This document shows, one piece after another, positions 10,088 through 20,719 of a DNA stretch of 49,542 bases; position 1 is the first letter of the stretch, and every line of letters begins with the position of its first letter. The stretch covers positions 298,720 through 348,261 of the forward strand of contig BFEA01000340.1 in the NCBI GenBank assembly GCA_003427395.1, given 5' to 3'. The notes under the pieces were generated by a model that ran no database searches, was not told where the DNA came from, and saw nothing but the letters and a program-made list of their open reading frames with translations. The DNA is from Chara braunii (lineage: Eukaryota; Streptophyta; Charophyceae; Charales; Characeae). A program made the position numbers and the translations under genes.

Positions 10088-13000
10088 AGCTCTATCTAAT
10101 CCACAAGGAGACCAATACTCTTTAGAGACTTCTACAGCAGCATGTACAAAAATAGCAAGAGATTATTACAAAACTCTCTTCACATCAGAATGCAACCACC
10201 TGCCCCAAGACCAAAAAGTACAAGAGATAAAAGAGTTTCTCAAACCAATGACAAAATCTGTATCAGATGACCAAAAGGAAATGATTGATAGACCACTCAC
10301 CAAAGAAGAGATCAAAACGGCCCTCATGATGATGGAAGAAGAAAAAACTTCAGGGATTGACGGTCTTCCAAAAGAATTTTGGGAACTTATGTAGGACTAT
10401 CTAGCCCAAGATCTAATGGACTACTATCATGCAGTATGGGCATCAGGCCAAATGGGAGAAATAGTAGGCCAAGGAGTGTTGACCTTACTATATAAAAAAG
10501 GAGATAAAACAAATATACGTAACTATAGACCAATCACCCTACTCACAGTAGTCTACAAACTGGCGGCAAAAGCACTTACAAATCGACTCATGAAGGTCAT
10601 GACAGACATTATACATCCCACATAGACTGGGTTCATTGAAGGAAGGAACATCCAAGACAACATCCTACTGGTAAACGAAATAGTCAAACTCTTAAGGCAT
10701 TCAAAGCATAATGCAGTTTTCATCTTCATTGATTTCGAGAAGACCTATGACCATGTAGACTGACACTTCTTAGACAAATGTTTAGAAAAGTTAAATTTTG
10801 GTCCCGCCTTCAGAAGATGGGTTAAAATTTTACATGCAAATGCTACCACTCGTGTGTGGAAATCTGGCTCCTCCGATTGAACTAGAATGCTCAGTGAGAC
10901 AAGGAGACCCCATCGCCCCATTTCTTTTCGTTATCATAATGGAGGCCCTAGCAGCTAACTTACGATGTAACAAGGATATCAAACGTATTGATATTAGCTA
11001 TATACCCAAAAAAGTCATCCCAATATGCTCCCTTTTCGCAGATGATCTTTCCCTACTGGTGGAAGCCTCACGAGAAAACTTGATGGAAATCAAAAGGTTG
11101 ATGGATAGGTTTTGTTCCCTGTCAGATATGAAGATAAATTGGGGAAGTAAAACACAAGGATGGTGGATACACCATCAAGGTGTAAGGCCCCCAGTACAAC
11201 CAAACATAAATTGGATGCCCCCCTCACATCCTATCAGAGTATTGGGTATTTCCGTGTCTGTTGAAGGTAAACCTGCAATGAATAATGATTGGATTTCCAA
11301 ACCAGCTATAGCTAAAATGAAATTATGGAAGGACAAGCAGACCTCCCTCTTGGACGATCACTGGTTATGAACAATATGATCCTAGCTTCACTGTGGTATA
11401 GGTCAGCGATTTGGCCCCTAGACAAATCCGCACTGAAAACCCTTCAAAAACAAATAACGGTTTTTCTATGGAGAGGTAACCACGATCATAAAAACGTCAT
11501 TAGCAGGGTAGCCTGGCAGGTGGTAATCCAACCAAAGATAAAAGGAGGGCTAGGAATTCTAGACCCTACCTCCCAAGCCATGGCACTAGCCATTCAGTGG
11601 ATCAAACGACTTCTTTTCCTCCCACAAACCTCGTGGATTGCTCTTGCAGAACAACAGCTCTTGTGCCTAGCCCCGGAGGTCCCAGAGGGGACAGATCCAT
11701 TGCTTTGGTTGGAGAACCGTAGTTGGTCCATTCCCAGAAGTAGAACACAACCCTCAGGCCAGACACTAGAAACACACCGCCAGGCTACACGAAGGGATAT
11801 AAGTGAAGATCCATTCTGGTCACATCTTCTCAAGACTTGGCGCAAGTTACCTTTACCGGACAAGGTTTCACCCAATCGGTGGGAAGAGGTCTGTTAACAA
11901 CCACTTTTTAACAACAGGTGGATCGCTGACTCCCAAGGTAGGACGCTGCACTGTTTGGAATCCCCATGGAAGGGTTGGATGAAAAATGGTATCCTCAGGA
12001 TAGGTGACATTTGGAATCCAGAATCTAGAGATTGGTACTCTTTCTCGGACCTCACGCCTTCCCTACGGTACTGCAGAGGATCTGCGAATGCATTAAAAAA
12101 GATTGTTGAATCTATCCCCATCGAATGACTCAGAATCCTTAGAAAAGGCCCTCGGCTCAAAGAGAGCGACTGGGTAGGAATCCAGGGAGACCCATTACAG
12201 ATAGGAAATGTGGTAACAGTAAACGAAGACGGTTCAATTCTTCTTTCCTTATTTACTATCGGCTATAACAACTGGCTAAAGGAAAGTAAAACAAATGAAA
12301 CCCTTTGGGTCCAATCTGAACAAGTATTTAGAATCAGAGTATTGAAGTGCAAAGAACGGTGGCGTGCTTTTAAACCAGCATGTGCAATAAATAAACTAGC
12401 ACTGGATCCACTCTCATGGGTATGGACAATTCCACTTGAAAAACAAAGAGCCTGCACCCGATCTCTTCATACTCTGTCAGTAAAATCTACTTACCGTCTA
12501 CTGTGACCAAGAACTGAACTAAGGGAGAAGGTGGAAGCTAGATGGATGAAACACTTGAATATAAGTAAAGAAACACTAAGAAAGATCAAATGGTTCAAAA
12601 CCATAAAAAGTAAACCCACAAAAGTAGCCTCGCTGCAATGACAGATTGACCACCGATGTCTCCCCACAAATGATTGGATCATAGACAGGACAACGATAAA
12701 AGAAAGAGGCATTGCACTTCCCTGGTGTAAATCATGCTCAACATTTTTTCCATCAAGAAACATTCCTGAAACCATCGAGCATATATTCCTTCAATGCCCT
12801 GGAGCGATTTGGCTATGGAGATGGTGGGAGAGGATATGGAGATCCCTAAATCCCTCAGTGGACTGGCCTTGGGATTGGAGGGCCATATTATGTGAGACAT
12901 AGTCTCAAGAAGAACTTGACGTCTTCTCTCAAAATCTATTTACCACAGGAAGAAGGGCTATTATATGGGCCCTTTGGAGAAGAAGGTGTACTCTAGAAAT

Positions 13001-13388
13001 GGAAGGAACAAAGCTAGAAGGACCAGAATTTACAGAATCTATCAAACTACAAATACAAACAGTTATTACAGAACAGTGGGGGAAAACCAAAGAAAAAATC
13101 AAATTCCTATCTTCCAAACAAGAAATCCTATATCACATCCAACAGTTCAGTGGCGCTTGGCTTGGGGGACCTCAGGGGGGAAAGATAGGCAAGGTAAGTT
13201 GGAATGGGGGGAGGAGAGAAATCAAGGATGATCAAAAAGAGGTTCTTGAGAAGGACTATATGCTGATCTTCCATGAATGGACGGAAATAGATCCTGCTTT
13301 TCCCCTTCGCCCACTGTCAGATTTCCCTAACCCCTTCCCTCTTCCCTCCAATTGTTTGGTCCCCTTGAGTTGGTTTGGAAATGATTAA
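10088..13388 (+). pseudogene. LINE ORF2: reverse transcriptase and zf-RVT domain, decayed
   Basis: Would copy element RNA into DNA at the target site. In order: the PLTKEEIK...SGIDGLPKEF block (10.28-10.38 kb), NYRPITLL (about 10.53 kb), IFIDFEKTYDHVD (motif A), SVRQGDPIAPFLF (motif B), FADD (11035-11046, motif C), then thumb sequence. The zf-RVT-like C-terminal part (HRCLPTNDW...WCKSC...TIEHIFLQCP) spans about 12.64-12.80 kb, and the conserved FPLRPLSDFPNPFP end lies near 13.3 kb. Two frame changes (near 10.85 and 11.35 kb) isolate a segment in another frame. Several stops interrupt it: TAG near 10392 and 10623, TGA near 10761, 12126 and 12640, TAA near 11896. Catalytic residues of the FADD box are intact but the gene cannot make a full protein. 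Confidence 0.88.
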
Positions 13389-13569
13389 AGGAATGAGTAC
13401 TCAAGCTCCGCCCATTACCAACTGGAAAATAGCTACTAGGATAAATGCAAGATCTGGCGCCCCTAAGAGGGGTGAAGAGGTAGCAGCAACAGTGATCTTT
13501 CTTCTCTGGTCCTTAGATTCCAGCAGAGCTAAGATTCAATNGAAGGGTCAGTCAAAAAATCAATGTTCA

Positions 13570-13706
13570 GGGACGCTGGACCCGATTTCCAGCAGGTGCC
13601 GCTCCCCACCAATAGATGGAGCCTCCTCGGCAATGCTAGTGGTGTCTGCTCTTACCAGCACCCCTAGCACCTGTTCGAGTTTTTTGTTAAAAAAAAAAAA
13701 AAAAAA
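13570..13706 (+). other. LINE 3' tail with two stem-loops and A-run
   Basis: Contains GCTGGA/TCCAGC, the conserved CTCCCCACCAATAGATGGAG block, and a stem of 13634-13645 with 13658-13669 around the loop CTGCTCTTACCA, then an A-run. The same order is found at 6194-6334 and, on the minus strand, at 14165-14315, with compensatory stem changes. In other LINEs such 3' structures are bound by the element's reverse transcriptase; that role is inferred here. Confidence 0.75.
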
Positions 13707-14208
13707 ACCCTCTCCCCACCCCACCTTTTCTCCCACCGCCCACTATTTTACTCTACTTTATTCATTTATTTTCTTTTCTTTCTCCTTTTTTCCCTTTGCT
13801 TCTTGATCCCTCCCCACCTTTCCCATCCCTTTCTCTCCCATTCTCTCACCCTTCTCTCCCCCAACTACAACCCCATCACTTCCCCCCACCTTCCCCTTCA
13901 CTCTTTTTCTCTCTCTCACCTATTTCTCCCCTTTCTCCTTCACTTTTTCATTCCCCTTCCCCCCAAACTTCGAAATTTTCTGTTTTTATTATTTTTATCT
14001 TTCTTTTGATTTATATCTCCTGCTTTTTTCCGAAAAATTGAATTCTCTCATTCCCCACCCTCTTTTCTCATTTTCTGATTTCTTTTATTTTATTTTTATT
14101 TTATTCTGAAAATTCGAATTTCTTTGCGGTACCCTTGAATCTGATTAGGAGTTCGTTGTTGTTGTTGTTGTTGTTTTTTTTTTTGTTTTTTTTTTTTGTT
14201 TTTTTTTA
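13707..14208. repeat. Pyrimidine-rich low complexity and (GTT)n / poly-T
   Basis: T/C-rich sequence, then GTT repeats from about 14156 and T-runs to 14208. The last part is the complement of the A-tail of the minus-strand LINE. No gene. Confidence 0.8.
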
Positions 14209-15462
14209 ACTCCAGTGTTAGTGCTGCTGATAAGAGCAGTCACCACTAACACCTGGGGAGAGGCTCCATCTATTGGTGGGGAGCGTCACCTGCTTGAAAA
14301 CGGGTCCAGCGTCCCTTGATACAATTGATAGCATGAACAGGAAGATAGTGGCTGTGGTGCCTGCCAGCATTGATTGCCCTGCACCCCAGGGGATTGACTG
14401 AGCATGTCGTCTCTGTGTTCCGATTGCCTTCTGGGCAGTATCTCTTCACCCTCACAAGGGGGGCGCTAGATAGACCTTCAAGGATTGATACTGCTTAGCA
14501 CATCTGCTCTTTTTACTCAAAAGACCTTGGCAGCATCAAAAGTTCCCAAATAGTAGAGAATGGTGGAGTCCTCCCCAGGGGGCTCCAGGGAGGAGATCCA
14601 TACTTTTCTGCAAGCTCAAACCAGAATCTCTGCCAGGGAAAGGGCATGGGTTGGGAAAGGGTCAGGGAAATCTGAGGGGGGGCGAAGAGGAAATGAGGGT
14701 TCTATGTTTGCCCAATCCTTGAACGTTAGGCGGTAATCTCTTATCTCGTCCAGATCCCAATCCTTCCCCCCATCCCCGCTCCATTCCACTTTTGCAATCC
14801 ATCCTTCTCTCTCCCCCTTCACCCAGTCAGTGCAGAACATTGTGATTCGTCTTCTGACATCTCCCACTTGCTTGAAAAGATCTAATTGTACTTTCGTGTT
14901 CAGCCATCTTTGTGTCAGCCCGAAATGCACCTGCTATTGAATCCGTTCGGTAATCTTTGGCCCTTCTACTCTCACTCTATCCATGGCCATAGTACACCTC
15001 TGCCACCAAAGGGCCCGTAGCACTGTCCTCCTGTCGAGCATGTACATGTTTTTTACAAAGGTCGTAGTTGCGTCCGCCTGCGGCCAATGACCGGTCAGTC
15101 TGGCTTGCCAGGACCAGGGTCAAGGGGTTGCAACTACCGTTTTTCTCCATATGCGATCCCACCATCTCCATGTAAACTGAGCAATCGGGCATTGCATGAA
15201 GATGTGCTCTATGGTTTCCGCTCTTTTGTAGGAAGGGAAAAGATTCTGACACCGATGGCACCATGGGAGCAGCAGACCCTTTTGTTCTAAATTAGTCATG
15301 TCGATTAACCAACCGTTGGTTGACAGACATCGGTGGGTGATCTGCCATTGCAGGGAGGTGATCTTCATGGGCTTAGCTTTTTGTTCTTTGAACCATTTAA
15401 TTGGAGACAGAAGGGAACGATCCACGTTCAAGTGTTTGGCCCAACGGTCGTTAATTGTGTCT
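14165..15462 (-). mobile_element. LINE, strongly 5'-truncated copy, minus strand
   Basis: Read on the minus strand: C-terminal ORF2 (15462-14616), a 3' UTR related to that of the plus-strand copy (shared GCGCCCC...AGGGGTGAAGAG-like block), the stem-loop tail (14315-14212) and an A-run. It belongs to the same family as the copy at 10.1-13.7 kb. The two copies lie tail to tail, an arrangement that could extrude as a long hairpin over the shared tail. Confidence 0.85.
14616..15462 (-). pseudogene. LINE ORF2 C-terminal part (zf-RVT and tail domain)
   Basis: Starts within the segment equivalent to 12.54 kb of the plus-strand copy. It shows SLQWQITHRCLSTNGWL, the cysteine pair CHRCQ and AETIEHIFMQCPIAQFTWRWW, as in zf-RVT (reverse-transcriptase-associated zinc-binding) domains. 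Further on come RVEGPKITERIQ and, near the end, FPLRPPSDFPDPFP. The frame changes after WRKTVVATP near 15120, and a TAG near 14937 separates the last part. It lacks any polymerase motif, so it is non-functional. Confidence 0.82.
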
Positions 15463-15477
15463 GTTAGTCATTCTTGC

Positions 15478-15874
15478 TTTCGGCACACATTCCGACCCCG
15501 TGGGGATAACGAAGTGCTACCGAAATTTTCTGTTTTTCTTTCACTTAGTCTTTTTCAGCACATTTTGATCCCTTGGGGGTAGCGAAGTGCTGGCAAAATC
15601 TTCTATTTTATTTTTATTTTATTCTGAAAATTTGAATTTCTTTGCGGTACCCTTAAATCTGATTAGGAGTTAGTCCTTCTTGCTTTCGGCACACATTCCG
15701 ACCCTGTGGGGATAACGAAGTGCTGCCAAAATTTTCTGTTTTTTTTTCACTTAGTTTTTTTCAGCACATTTTGACCCCTTGGGGGTAGGGAAGTGCTGGC
15801 AAAATCTTCTCATTTTACTTAGCCTTTCTTCTTGACGGCACACTTCGACCCCATGGGGGTAACGAAATGCTGTC
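15478..15874. repeat. Five related hairpin repeats with a constant core
   Basis: Units lie at about 15478-15525, 15552-15598, 15685-15730, 15757-15802 and 15834-15874. Each has a core like GACCCCnTGGGGgTAnCGAA inside an outer stem: TTTCGG/CCGAAA in unit 1, CAGCAC/GTGCTG in units 2 and 4, GACgGCA/TGCtGTC in unit 5. Units 1-2 and 3-4 form a higher-order pair with the same T-rich spacer. No coding sense. Confidence 0.85.
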
Positions 15875-15944
15875 GAATTTTTTGAAAAATCGGACACTTC
15901 ATTTCTCTCCACCTCGAGAGCGCCGCCTTGTGCTAACACCGTGA

Positions 15945-16582
15945 CGGGTTCACGGCAGTCGGGGCGCACATCTTTGAGGTGCCACCAGGAGAAGGTTTGA
16001 CGGGGAGCGGTTGGGACGACATCGAGTGGATGCGCGGGTTAACCCGCCACCCTCGTGCGACGTAGGGCGGATGATGGAGAAGAAGAGGGGGTGACACGTG
16101 GAGGTGCCATATCCAGTAAGGCCCCCCGGGTACGGCAGTTATACAATCCCGCCGGTAATCTCGGGATAAAGGGCATGAAGCAGGTAGTAGGCGAGGTGCT
16201 CTAGCAGCTGACAGCCATATCCAGAAACAAGACTAAGGTTCACGGCAGGACAGGTGGACTCCCTAAGCGACGTAATTGGGTAAGTGAGTTTCGCGAACGC
16301 AGGAGCGCTGCCTTGCACTAACACTGTGACGAGTTCGTGGCAATCGCAGTTCTCCGTGGTACCACCAAGAGAAGGTCAGACACCGCACAAAGACTACAAC
16401 ATCGGGGCGCATATCTTCTGGGTGCCATCACGAGAAGGTTGCGACGAGTTCACAGCGATCGGGGCGCACACCTTCGAGGTGCCATCGGGAAAAGGTCGGG
16501 CGGGGAGCAGCCCCGTGTGACGTGGTGTGGATGGGGGTGAAAAAGAAGGGGTGACACGTGGAGGTGCTGTATCCAGAGAGGC
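15945..16582. repeat. Degenerate repeated modules
   Basis: A motif like GGGGCGCACATCTTNGAGGTG, followed by CCA and GAGAAGGT, recurs near 15960, 16400 and 16460, with a weaker version near 16350. A second block, GGGGTGACACGTGGAGGTG with nearby CATATCCAG or TGTATCCAG, occurs near 16088 and 16549. This suggests duplication of a module of roughly 0.45 kb. No gene seen. Confidence 0.65.
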
Positions 16583-16673
16583 GGACCCAGGAATCAGACA
16601 TGCAACAGGAATCAAATCGGGAGCCGGAGTTTCTAAAATAAGGAAAAAAGGGCGAAAGGAGGGGGCACAACAG

Positions 16674-17258
16674 CGAGTGAAGGCTGTGAAGGTCAAACAG
16701 AGGGGAGAACGGTGACCGAAAGGAAAAGGAGAAATCACAAAACGGCGATCAAAAGGAAAAAGGAGAAGAAAGGAGCGCGACGACTAAAAACAACGGACAG
16801 GGGGAAAGGGGCAGACAAGAGTCGAGCGACTGTATTGCCAACGGAGAAGACATACTGCCCTCCTCCTCACGGGGCCCCGTGTGAAGGATAACACACGGTG
16901 GAGGAGGTAGAAAAGCTTGTCAACAGAGGAGAAAGCGAAAGACATCATCATTCTTGTCAGCATTACCCCCTCTCTCGAAATTAGCCTAACCCCAGACTGA
17001 TCGCCCCTCCCCCAACCCCCTCTCGAATAGAGGACACACCACCCCCCTCCTCTCGGGGCCCGGTGTGAAAGACAATACACGGCGGAGGAGGAGGAAAGGG
17101 TTGTTATTCCTCTCCCGTCCCTTCTCCCATCACTCCCATATCCTGATTTGAAACTTAGTGCTACCCAACAGTTCGTCCCTTGACCCCTCCCACATCCTGA
17201 TCGAAACCCCGGTATGCCCATTCGTCTGACTCGGTTTGACCTTCACAGCCTTCACTCG
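16674..17258. repeat. 24-bp perfect inverted repeat bracketing one tandem unit
   Basis: The 24 bases at 16674-16697 and 17235-17258 are exact reverse complements. They enclose the first copy of the 0.48-kb repeat, as the ends of a foldback or MITE-like element would. No transposase is visible. Confidence 0.75.
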
Positions 17259-17747
17259 TTGTTCAAAAGAAAAAAGGAGAAGAAAGGAGCGCGACGACTA
17301 AAAACAACGGACAGGGGGAAAGGGGCAGACAAGAGTCGAGCGACTGTATTCGAGCCAACGGAGAAGACATACTGCCCTCCTCCTCACGGGGCCCAGTGTG
17401 AAGGATAACACACGGTGGAGGAGGTGGAAAAGCTTGTCAACAGAGGAGAAAGCAAAAGACATCACCATTCTTGTTAGTTCTACCCCCTCTCTGGAAATTA
17501 GCCTAACCCCAGACTGATCGCCCCTCCCCCAACCCCCTGTCGAACAGAGGACACACCACCACCCCCCTCTCGGGGCCCAGTGTGAAAGACAATACACGGC
17601 GGGGGAGGAGGAAAGGGTTGTTATTCCTCTCCCGTCCCTTCTCCCATCACTCCCATACTCTGATTTGAAACTCAGTGTTACCCAACTGTTCGTCCCTTGA
17701 CCCCTCCCACATCCTGATCGAAACCCTGGCATGCCCATTCGTCTGAC
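16750..17747. repeat. Tandem direct repeat, two units of about 482 bp
   Basis: 16750-17230 and 17264-17747 are direct copies with high identity, separated by 33 bp. Each unit contains two related palindromic blocks built on GTGTGAAGGATAACACACG and GTGTGAAAGACAATACACG, with CCTCC/GGAGG arms around them. Long minus-strand frames across the units are Arg/Gly/Ser-rich, start differently in each copy, and are probably not genes. Confidence 0.9.
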
Positions 17748-17757
17748 CTTTAATTGA

Positions 17758-17759
<2 letters not shown>

Positions 17760-17821
<62 letters not shown>
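17760..17821. repeat. Poly-T tract, 62 nt
   Basis: An uninterrupted run of T that separates the tandem repeat from the LINE copy. It could be the A-tail of a minus-strand retroposon or a simple repeat. It is read as poly-lysine in spurious minus-strand frames. Confidence 0.95.
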
Positions 17822-17822
<1 letters not shown>

Positions 17823-17989
17823 TACGCGGGCCAGAACAACCAGACAGACAGAAAGAACCGCCAGACAGGCAGGACCAACCTGGGGGGCAGACCCCGCATG
17901 CCGGGATCTGCATCTCTGTAAAAGGTCCACACACTACCTGGTGCTGAAAAAAGGGGGGGGAGGCTGACCCAGGCACACCCCCTGACAGC

Positions 17990-20458
17990 ATGACAGTCGA
18001 AGAGAATGGGAAAAGGCCCGGGCGCAAAACAATCTTCCACAAGGAGGCAAAGCGCCACCCCCCAAAAGAAATGAACATGCTGATACACGAACATCACAGA
18101 CATAGGATACTTGCATGTCAGAGTGCAGTGAGCAACAACAACAAAGGGCAACAATCCTGCCCATACAACTTCTAAAAGAATTGCAGGCGACCAAAGAATG
18201 AATAGAGTCACAAGTATCTCCGGGTTCTTCGTCCACCTCCTGGGCGGGCAAGGTGAAGTGCATGTATAGAGGCGAAGCCTTGACAATCCAGCGGGGGGAA
18301 AAAGAAACCGGAGACTGGACATGGCAGATCCCCGTCGATAATACCATAACAGCCAGCGCATACTTCCTCTCCAGGTTTCTCACCAACTCAGAAGACCGCC
18401 TGGTTCATCGCGGAGGAAAGATGATCCAAGTTAAGACACTACCTGCAGCAAAAATTCACGAGTGGGACGAGCTCTACACACGACATGTGAGTAACTGGGT
18501 CTTTTACGATGACTCTGCGTACAAGTCCTCCAATGATAAGATCGGTTGGATCCGGAAAAGACTCGCGGCCCTCAAAGGGAGCGAGGAAGGGGCCAGGGAC
18601 TACTTTCTGATCCAGCCGGTCTCATCGACAGTATTCACAGTCATCAGCATGTTTGATGCTGACAAGAAACTGATGGACACATGGCACAGTGTGCGCTGTG
18701 GACGATCTGAGGTCAGTATCTACCCGTGGTCGCCCCAGAGACAACAAAGCAAAGAGGAGAGACGCGATCAACTTATGGCGGATTATTACTGGATGGAGTA
18801 CAGACATGTACCAATTGAAATTCAGGCTGCTTTTGTCCAGGACCTAGCACAAAAATACGACATTGTTGACTTTATTGATCCACTTCCGGCGTATGTCGCA
18901 CCGCGAGACGACTACTTAATGCTAGCATTGGACTTACTGGAAGATTGTATCTTTCAGATTGACGATGTCATACCATTCAGAATCGGGGGAAAAGACTTCA
19001 AAATTCACATGGCCCACAAGCGGAGGCCGTGGTGTTTTCAATGTCAACAATATGGGCACAGTGCTTCGGAAACTGATTGCCCCCACCATCCAGCCAGGCG
19101 CATGAAAACCACCGGCCGCCTGCTTCGAGATCTGTTCCAAGCCACACATTGGTGAACGGTGGACCCAGGCCATAAGGGTTGGGTATACATTGATGAACCA
19201 AAGGAAGGAGGTGGGGTCAGGGGGTGGAAATGGGAGAAAAAGGAGGAGATAGTCACGGGGAGCGAACCCCCGGACCATTGGATCCCCCCTCACTCAGTTG
19301 AAGAGCACTTGGGCACGCAGCATGATCGCCAAGATCCCCCCGCCTCAGGACAAATGCAAGAACCCCGCCCAGAGGCTTTCCTCAAAGGAACCGAAGTAAA
19401 GGAAATATGGCAAGAAGTTCCCCCCCAAAAAAAAACAGCAAAAGCAGTGAAGCCGGTCCCCGCACATCATAAGAAGCCCAAAGGAAATGGGATTAAGAAG
19501 AATGTGGTCTGGGACGCCAACCATTTTGCAGCCTTGGAGATAAAAGAACTGGAGCAAACGGTACAGCAAAAGAAGGGAGCGGAGGGGGGGGGAACGATGC
19601 ATGCAAACACAGTCGGTCCCCACCAGCAGAAAAGGGAACAGATGGGAGGGGTAACAAAGGAAATCAGGGGAGACACAACAGAGGGAGGGGGAGGGGATGC
19701 CACAGAGTGAAAAAGTTGAGCCTCAGCAGCCAGCGCTCACAGAAGGACAAGAGAGTGGGAAGGCAGGAGAACAGCTGGGGGAAAGGGACACCAAACACTC
19801 TCATATAGGAGAGGGGGATGAACTGGAAGTGCCAGAAAGGACTGGCTCAGAAACGAGTAATGGGATTCAAAGCCCGACCGACACACGCTGTAAATACCTT
19901 GCATTTAGACTCCCCCAACCGGAGGATCCTTTCCAGCAAGCCTTTGGCCCTGAACCAATGGAGGTGGAAAGGCTGGAACCTCTGACAAAAGAAATGTCTA
20001 TGCCGCCACCAGATATAATCATGATTGATCCCTCACCGAAAACACAACAGGAGACCGGAGACAGGATGAAGGATCAGGCATATCTTGATCTTTTTGAAAT
20101 GTTGGACAGCAGCTCGAGCCTCCAACAGACTCTAGAACACAAGCTTCCCCTGTCGACCAGCTGACAGGAAACCTGGTACCGAGTCTTGAGTATTGTCCAC
20201 CGCCATTTCCATTGCCCCTCCCCCCCCCACGGGGCAGGAGCAGTGCAGCTCGCAAGCACCATCGGTTGATCCCCCCCCACCGCTTGCCCTCGACCCCCCA
20301 CATCAATCCGAGCCCACCCAGAAGGACCTTGAAGGAAAGGACTCAGAGCTTTCCCGGCCCGCCTTTACGGCACCTGATAGAAAAAGGGCTCCATCAGGGA
20401 CCACTACCTCTGGGAAACAAGGTCTTGGCGATCCTGATAACAAAAAAAAATGGTAAAT
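17990..20458 (+). pseudogene. LINE ORF1: RNA-binding protein with zinc knuckle and long acidic/Pro-rich tail
   Basis: Parallels the copy at 1.5-2.9 kb from about 17990. The main open segment is 18253-19155 (300 codons) and shows WQIPVDN, HVSNWVFYDDSAYKS, GWIRKRLAALKGSEEGARDY, YDIVDFIDPLP and PFRIGGKDFKI, then a Cys-x2-Cys-x4-His-x6-Cys knuckle (19033-19080). An in-frame TGA near 18199 precedes it, so its apparent ATG start is probably not the true start. After a stop at 19155 the protein seems to continue in other frames (19159-19710, 19697-20164, 20193-20456) as a Glu/Gln/Pro-rich tail. The motif WDANHFAALE near 19.51 kb resembles the N-x-F-x-x-L signature common in plant LINE ORF1. No Met start is certain. 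Confidence 0.78.
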
Positions 20459-20719
20459 GGGAACTAGGCCTGTCGCCTGCATAAGAAAATGATTACTCTC
20501 TTTGCAGAGGGGCACTCACGCTACACGGCTGGAGGCTGCAACAGGACGCGGATTACAGCTTTAGGCTCAAAGAGGCAAAGGAATTTATCACTACGCATTA
20601 TGAAGCCGGGGCAAAAACCATGATACGAGTGGGGTTGGGCTCTTGTAAAATTGCGGAAAATGACCTATATATCCTCTTCGATGAAAAAAAGGAGGCAGAC
20701 TTGACCTGGGTAACACATA

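Larger units (their letters stand above)
10088..13706 (+). mobile_element. LINE (non-LTR retrotransposon), 5'-truncated, with 3' tail
   Basis: Carries the ORF2 reverse transcriptase and downstream cysteine domain, a 3' UTR (13389-13569) and the family's 3' tail (13570-13706) ending in an A-run. ORF1 and the endonuclease are absent, which fits the usual 5' truncation on insertion. The 3' tail holds two stem-loops. A second copy in opposite orientation begins only about 450 bp downstream, so the two tails face each other across a pyrimidine-rich spacer. I did not identify a target-site duplication. Confidence 0.85.

Noticed and set aside
17298-18361. Minus-strand frames with a poly-lysine stretch
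   Set aside because: The lysines come from the 62-nt poly-T tract; flanking parts are antisense to LINE ORF1 and to tandem repeats.
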